Assembly: GCF_000712595.1 (NCBI RefSeq)
Contig: NZ_JOTN01000002.1
Coordinates: forward strand, 62,001 to 126,000
DNA from: Bacillus manliponensis
Lineage (GTDB): Bacteria; Bacillota; Bacilli; Bacillales; Bacillaceae_G
Length of the DNA: 64,000 nt
Direction: 5' to 3'
Shown: in pieces, positions 59,541 through 64,000 of the stretch
Position numbering within the stretch: position 1 is the first letter of the stretch
Layout: every line of letters begins with the position of its first letter
Translations under genes and position numbers: made by a program
The notes under the pieces: generated by a model
Database searches by the model: none
Seen by the model: only the letters and a program-made list of their open reading frames with translations
What the model was told of the DNA's origin: nothing

Positions 59541-60794
59541 TCAGCTTTCCTTATACATTTTGGTATTACTCGACGTTTGCTTATATATTGGTAAAATAAA
59601 TAATGCTCCAATAATAAATAGTAATGCTGTTCCTTCATACATCGTACTAAGTGAAAACATTTCCTTTAATGCACCTGACACACTCATAGTGACTACCATT
59701 GAGCCTGTAAATAAAGGACTCAAAATTCCATTTACCCTTCCGATAAAATCTGTATCCGAGTTTTGAATAATAAGTGTATTTATCCCAATTTGGATACAAG
59801 GAAGAGCTAATCCACTAAAAAATTGGGCAATGAGTGTAACCCATAAATTTGTAGAAAATCCAATTATCCCAATACCAATAGCCTGTGCAAACATGCCTAA
59901 AATCAACATTTTTTGAGGAGCCATATTTTTAGCAAAAGCCATTGCTAAAGCCCCGCCAATAATCATTCCAGCTCCATTTACAGTTAACAACCATTGCAAA
60001 CTTTCTTTTGGTAAATTTAATTGCTCTGTCACAATAAAAATACCTAATGGCTGAATTAAGCCAATACCTAATCCTGCTGCCATAAAACAAACTCCAAGTA
60101 ATGTTAATGACTTCTTTCCCTTCACATATTTAATCCCACCCGCCATTTCTTGGAACAAACTCACTTTTTTTGTTTCTCTCTTTTCTTCAATATCTTTTGG
60201 TAAAAAGAACAAGACGAGGGCCGCAAATAAAAATGAAAGACCAGTCACAATAATTGAAGTGTAAATCCCATAGGCTTGAAATACAAATGTACCTATTATA
60301 GGTCCTAATACCATAAAAACAGCAAAAATTGTTTGATATAAAGACATGGCCAATTGTACTTCTTCTGTGGAAAGATGCTGTTTAAATAATTTCATACCTG
60401 AAGGCTGAGAAAATTGTGAAAGAATTGCAGAAATAAGCGTAACAAAAAATACAACTTTCCACGAACCAAACATAAGTGTAAAAAGTACAACAAATACAGA
60501 CAATGAACTTAAAGCTTCACACCAAATCATCGTTCTTTTTGGCTTCCACCTATCAGCGAACGTACCTCCTATAAATGAAAAAATAAAAATCGGAGCAAAT
60601 TCTGCAACTGAAATCATCGAAATAGCGAAAGCATCCCCACCTGTCATTTCCATTACATAAAGCAATATCGCAAAGTTCCGAATCCAAATTCCTATCTGAA
60701 GAAATAATGCCGAAGCAATAATTGCTTGCACAAATCGGTTCTGTAATACTATAAACATGCTACTCTTTTGTTTCGTTTCTACATTCATTGACAT
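59541..60794 (-). CDS. MFS transporter (EntS/MFS_3-like efflux family)
   Basis: The 417-residue protein has about 12 predicted membrane helices in two halves with a basic loop in the middle (LPKDIEEKRETKKVS). The cytoplasmic loop 2-3 motif GGTFADRWKPKRTMIW fits the MFS A-motif. It resembles the EntS/MFS_3 branch of macrolide and siderophore exporters. The substrate cannot be told from sequence. AGGAGG precedes the ATG. The gene stands alone, convergent with rqcH, and is not part of the conserved B. subtilis order, so it is likely accessory. Confidence 0.85.
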   Translation of the reverse strand: MSMNVETKQKSSMFIVLQNRFVQAIIASALFLQIGIWIRNFAILLYVMEMTGGDAFAISMISVAEFAPIFIFSFIGGTFADRWKPKRTMIWCEALSSLSVFVVLFTLMFGSWKVVFFVTLISAILSQFSQPSGMKLFKQHLSTEEVQLAMSLYQTIFAVFMVLGPIIGTFVFQAYGIYTSIIVTGLSFLFAALVLFFLPKDIEEKRETKKVSLFQEMAGGIKYVKGKKSLTLLGVCFMAAGLGIGLIQPLGIFIVTEQLNLPKESLQWLLTVNGAGMIIGGALAMAFAKNMAPQKMLILGMFAQAIGIGIIGFSTNLWVTLIAQFFSGLALPCIQIGINTLIIQNSDTDFIGRVNGILSPLFTGSMVVTMSVSGALKEMFSLSTMYEGTALLFIIGALFILPIYKQTSSNTKMYKES

Positions 60795-61179
60795 AAAAAA
60801 CCTCCTATTCTACATTCTGAACAGGAGAAGGCACAATCATATTATAAAAGACCGTTTATCCGCAGCGCGAAAATACATCCCTTTTACATATAAAAATGCA
60901 CATACTAATCCTATTCAGAAGAATATTTCGTGTTATAACGAAGATTTCTTAATAAATAGAATTAGTTGATCATTGGGATGTCTTCACCCTTTCATTTATA
61001 ATGACACATATATACTGTATGAAGGAAACCAAACATATATGCGTGTCTCAATTTATTCATTCTAGAAAAACAATAATAATTCCTTCCAAGAATGCATTAA
61101 ATAATTCCCCCGCCGTTTTATTTTTTCTCGTTCACTTTTTATTTAAATGTTTGACGTATGGTTTAACGTTATGGAAAAT
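60795..61179. other. Intergenic stretch upstream of the MFS gene
   Basis: These 385 bp hold the MFS leader with a TATAAT-like box (about 60840-60848, minus strand). I see no convincing gene in the rest. Short frames here have no ribosome binding site or recognisable product. Confidence 0.6.
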
Positions 61180-61357
61180 AAAGTAAAACTTCACTCAGTG
61201 GGGGATCTTCATTCCCCACTGAGTGTTAGTTAAACCAATCGGGCTTTTACGGGCTTTTACGGGCTGCTAATCTCCCACCTAAACTTCTTCGTTTTTTCTC
61301 AAGTTTTGAGGTGGGGGTCTTACAGCCCGTTAATGCGGGATAAAATTTCCGCCTTTA
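61180..61357 (+). mobile_element. Hairpin-ended repeat, copy D (minimal)
   Basis: It begins AAAGTAAAACTTCACTCAGT like copy A. It has a perfect 12-bp stem CACTCAGTGGGG / CCCCACTGAGTG (61192-61225), a short middle with GGGCTTTTAC twice in tandem, and the right end CTCAAGTTTTGAG plus CAGCCCGTTAATGCGGGATA. It has no coding capacity. Together with copies A-C it defines the family; the shared GAGCAAAGC/TAGCAAAGC just past copies D and A may be part of the element. Confidence 0.7.
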
Positions 61358-61480
61358 CATGAGCAAAGCATACTTCTAAACAAAGATGACTTCCATGTTC
61401 AAAGGTAATGTGACAATTATAGTAATTTGTCTCCTTTGGCAATGCATTTTTTAGTGTGTATTACAGAAATATTTTTTTCA

Positions 61481-62668
61481 TCATTTCATATATGTGTTAA
61501 CTAACTCATAACACCTTTCTTTTGTCATCCTATATGCTTCATCAGCACTTTCTATCAATTTCATCGTCCCATTATTCGGGTCATTATAAATCGCAGAAAC
61601 TCTACTTTCTTTTAACTTAATCCATTCAATTTGTTTTGCTTTCATCGCTTCAAATTCTACAGCTGGCATATTATTTTTTAACACACCATAAATCTCATTC
61701 AATCTATCATCCCATAGTTGATAATTTTCATTAATTCCATCTACTATATCTGTTGTAACAGTAAGGTTTTCTAAATTTTTTTCTTGTGTTTCTAAAACCG
61801 CTAATTCATCCAAATACTTTGTTTTACTTAACCCATTAGAAGATGAAGACTCTAAATTTATTTGATTCTCCTCTTTTCCAACTGGAGTAGAGTTGTTGTT
61901 ACTCTCTTTCGTTTGACTTGTTCCTTCTTGTCTCACTATTTTTTCGTCTTCATCGGTTGACATTTCTTCATAGTCATATTTCACTTCTGATGTTGCACTG
62001 TTAACTGCTAAAAATTGATCATTTCCTTTAAATATATAATTGCCGTTATCTTTTCTAATAAACTTTACATCTGTAATCTCAAAAGTGTGTAGCAATCTCT
62101 CTGCTTCTTTTCTAGTAAGCTTCACATCTTCTTCCAGATCATACTCCCACTTATCCAGCAGCCATGTATTATTTTCATAAACAAAATGAAATTTCCATGT
62201 TTCTGCTGTATTCCCTATATCATTTGCAGGAATTAATGTAATCATCTTTAATTTTTCTTTTTCTTGTTCAAAAATAAATCTTACGTCAGGCTCAATATCA
62301 ACTGGAAAAACACGTATATCCGTTTCCCTCGAAGCATTAAAGACTTCCACCAAATCACTTAAATGATTTTGGGCAAACTCTTCAGAAATAGTATTTCGTA
62401 ATTCTTTTTTTACAATGCCAATATCAGCTGGTTTATCATGTCCCCATTCATGTTCTTTTTCCATATGGTCAAACGACTGTGCAAGTTCTTCAATCGTTTC
62501 CTGTAAAATCTCTTTACCTTCTTCTTTTGTCACCTTAGGAACTTCTTGTTTCACATCCGTTTTTACTACATTTTCTTTTTCCTGCGCGCCATCACTACTC
62601 TTATCGCACCCTACCATAACTAGCATACATACAGCTACACACAATAACATTTTTAACGTTTTCTTCAT
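61481..62668 (-). CDS. Lipoprotein with a C-terminal DUF1311 (LprI-like) domain
   Basis: The 395-residue protein has a lipoprotein signal (KK then a hydrophobic stretch, lipobox LVMVGC with Cys21). A mostly acidic extracellular region follows (about 30-250, with no family I recognise), then a Ser/Asn/Gln linker and a C-terminal helical domain (about 290-395) with YQLWDDRLNEIYGVL, KQIEWIKLKESRVSAI and TKERCYELVNTY, matching the DUF1311/LprI-N pattern. LprI proteins of mycobacteria inhibit lysozyme; whether this one does is unknown. It is an isolated gene in the accessory end of the window. Confidence 0.75.
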   Translation of the reverse strand: MKKTLKMLLCVAVCMLVMVGCDKSSDGAQEKENVVKTDVKQEVPKVTKEEGKEILQETIEELAQSFDHMEKEHEWGHDKPADIGIVKKELRNTISEEFAQNHLSDLVEVFNASRETDIRVFPVDIEPDVRFIFEQEKEKLKMITLIPANDIGNTAETWKFHFVYENNTWLLDKWEYDLEEDVKLTRKEAERLLHTFEITDVKFIRKDNGNYIFKGNDQFLAVNSATSEVKYDYEEMSTDEDEKIVRQEGTSQTKESNNNSTPVGKEENQINLESSSSNGLSKTKYLDELAVLETQEKNLENLTVTTDIVDGINENYQLWDDRLNEIYGVLKNNMPAVEFEAMKAKQIEWIKLKESRVSAIYNDPNNGTMKLIESADEAYRMTKERCYELVNTYMK

Positions 62669-62816
62669 CTGCTAATATTCCTCATTTTCTTATTTAATTC
62701 TTTTATCACGCTTTTACAATAAACATAACGACATTGTATTATAATAATAAAATAATTTTTCGTCTATATAATCTATGGTGATAAAAACACATTTCCCTAT
62801 TAAGAGGTAATACACT

Positions 62817-63185
62817 TTATTTAGCATCCATAAACAACTTCTCATTCAATTTTGTAATAAAGACACTAGCAATACAAAAAACAACAATCATATACACAAT
62901 ATAAAGAAAAGAAACCCATCCATGAGAGATTCCTAACTTGCTAATTCCTTCCCCACCTTGAACAATAATAAGAGCAAGAATAGGTACACAAACAACAAAC
63001 TCTATACTATAAATAACCTTCCGTTTCAAGCTAAGTTCACGCAATGATTTCCACCGAAACAAAATTCCAAAAACAAGAGCAGCTGTAAGAATAAACATAT
63101 TCCAAACATCAGGAATATAATCATTGAAAAAAATACTAAGAAGACAACAAATCATAAAACCATAAAAGCCAATTTTCTCTTTCAT
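62817..63185 (-). CDS. Small membrane protein (about 4 helices), unknown function
   Basis: The 122 residues form four hydrophobic segments (about 8-24, 28-45, 57-75 and 88-112) with basic loops (RWKSLRELSLKRK), so it is an integral membrane protein. I do not recognise the family. GGGAGAG lies 4 bp before the ATG. It is divergent from the next gene and 148 bp upstream of the lipoprotein gene; a functional link is not shown. Confidence 0.75.
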   Translation of the reverse strand: MKEKIGFYGFMICCLLSIFFNDYIPDVWNMFILTAALVFGILFRWKSLRELSLKRKVIYSIEFVVCVPILALIIVQGGEGISKLGISHGWVSFLYIVYMIVVFCIASVFITKLNEKLFMDAK

Positions 63186-63303
63186 ATACTCTCCCTACTT
63201 TATATTTAACAACCTTTATATCGTAACAAAATCTTCCAATACAGTATATGAAATTATATGAATTTCCTTTCGCTATTCATCACACTCTTCTCTGCAATTC
63301 ATA

Positions 63304-63312
63304 TGCTATACT
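63304..63312 (+). promoter_or_regulatory. Extended -10 upstream of the last gene
   Basis: TGCTATACT is an extended -10 element 29 bp before the plus-strand start at 63342; no clear -35 is visible. Confidence 0.5.
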
Positions 63313-63341
63313 ACACAAATGCCTAAAAGGATGTGAGATTG

Positions 63342-64000
63342 ATGGGTGTTGAATTAACATTGTTACACGCACTTTATATTATTTGTTTGCTAACGATTAT
63401 CACTTTTTTCATTATGCGTAAAGATACAACAATCATTTGTATTGTGTTTATCTTTTTATTAGGTTTTACAGCTACACAATCTGTTCCTCTTGCTGTTAGC
63501 GGGATTTTCCAAAGTTTTATCTACGCCATTACTGAACTACTACCAACGATTTTAATCATCTCTATTATTGTTTCAATGAGTAATTTACTCGTACACACTG
63601 GGATAAACGATACAATGATTTCACCATTTACAAAAATGATTCGTACGCCGACTCTTGCTTACTGGATTATTGGTCTTTTAATGATGACCATTTCCTTCTT
63701 TTTTTGGCCCTCTCCCGCTGTGGCATTAATGGGAGCCATTTTATTACCAGTTGCCGTTCGCGTCGGCCTTCCGCCAATCGGCGTGGCGATCGCTATGAAT
63801 TTATTTGGACACGGAATTTCATTATCAGGGGACTTCGTTATTCAAGGCGCTCCCAAATTAACAGCTGATGCTGCTGGGCTCCCTGTTTCCAGCGTTGTTT
63901 CTGCTAGCATTCCTCTCGTTATCGTCATGGGGATTGTTACAACTACTGTCGCCTTTTTCTTATTACGAAAAGAATTTCGAACAGGTTCATTGCCTACAAG
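63342..64000 (+). CDS. Polytopic membrane protein, N-terminal part (cut by window edge)
   Basis: The first 219 codons are inside the window: MGVELTLLHALYIICLLTII and at least six further hydrophobic segments. Loops such as NLLVHTGINDTMISPFTKMI and NLFGHGISLSGDFVIQGAPK suggest an ion or small-solute transporter fold. I do not recognise the exact family. AAAGGATGTGAG precedes the ATG at a good distance. No stop is reached. Confidence 0.75.
   Translation, partial: MGVELTLLHALYIICLLTIITFFIMRKDTTIICIVFIFLLGFTATQSVPLAVSGIFQSFIYAITELLPTILIISIIVSMSNLLVHTGINDTMISPFTKMIRTPTLAYWIIGLLMMTISFFFWPSPAVALMGAILLPVAVRVGLPPIGVAIAMNLFGHGISLSGDFVIQGAPKLTADAAGLPVSSVVSASIPLVIVMGIVTTTVAFFLLRKEFRTGSLPT

Noticed and set aside
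61001-61186. 61-codon plus-strand frame upstream of copy D
   Set aside because: No ribosome binding site, no recognisable product, and it runs into the repeat.

Overview
The window is a 64-kb piece of a low-GC Firmicute chromosome. Gene order and protein sequences place it in the Bacillus cereus group. Many proteins look a little diverged from my memory of B. cereus/anthracis (for example the HslU insert and the PrkC linker), so a less typical lineage such as B. cytotoxicus is possible; that species guess is unverified inference. Nearly all of the window is core genome on the minus strand, so gene order reads from high to low coordinates.

Layout in transcription order (minus strand unless noted). 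At 59.5-64 kb is a looser accessory end with an MFS exporter, a LprI/DUF1311-type lipoprotein, a small membrane protein, and on the plus strand the start of a polytopic membrane protein cut by the window edge. At 57.7-59.4 kb rqcH (plus) diverges from a Ca2+-type P-ATPase. At 41-55 kb lies a housekeeping run: yicC, remA, gmk, rpoZ, coaBC, priA, def, fmt, rsmB, rlmN, prpC, prkC, rsgA, rpe. At 39-40.4 kb are thiN, spoVM (only 26 codons) and rpmB (plus). At 30-39 kb are yloU, fakA, recG and then the fatty-acid/phospholipid block fapR-plsX-fabD-fabG-acpP with a clear FapR operator. At 20-30 kb are rnc-smc-ftsY, ylxM-ffh, rpsP-khpA-rimM-trmD, rplS with a structured leader, and lepB. At 11-20 kb are rbgA, rnhB, sucCD, dprA, topA, trmFO and xerC. 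At 0-11 kb are hslVU-codY, rpsB-tsf, pyrH-frr, uppS-cdsA-dxr-rseP and the first codons of proS.

Functional themes are translation and ribosome maturation (rpsB, tsf, frr, rpsP, rplS, rpmB, rimM, trmD, rbgA, rsgA, rlmN, rsmB, fmt, def, rqcH), envelope and lipid synthesis (dxr, uppS, cdsA, plsX, fab genes, fakA), protein export (ffh, ylxM, ftsY, lepB), chromosome maintenance (smc, topA, xerC, recG, priA, dprA) and global regulation (codY, prkC/prpC, remA, fapR).

No CRISPR array, prophage, tRNA, rRNA or intact insertion sequence was seen. The least ordinary DNA is a family of hairpin-ended repeats at 36.4, 40.4, 40.7 and 61.2 kb. They look like non-autonomous (PATE-like) derivatives of an IS200/IS605-type element, and one copy keeps a possible TnpB C-terminal remnant. 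Other points of interest are a symmetric repeat array between yloU and rpmB, a nested-stem leader on rpsB, and a CodY-box/cre-like cluster upstream of sucCD. I did not find a convincing undescribed multi-gene system.
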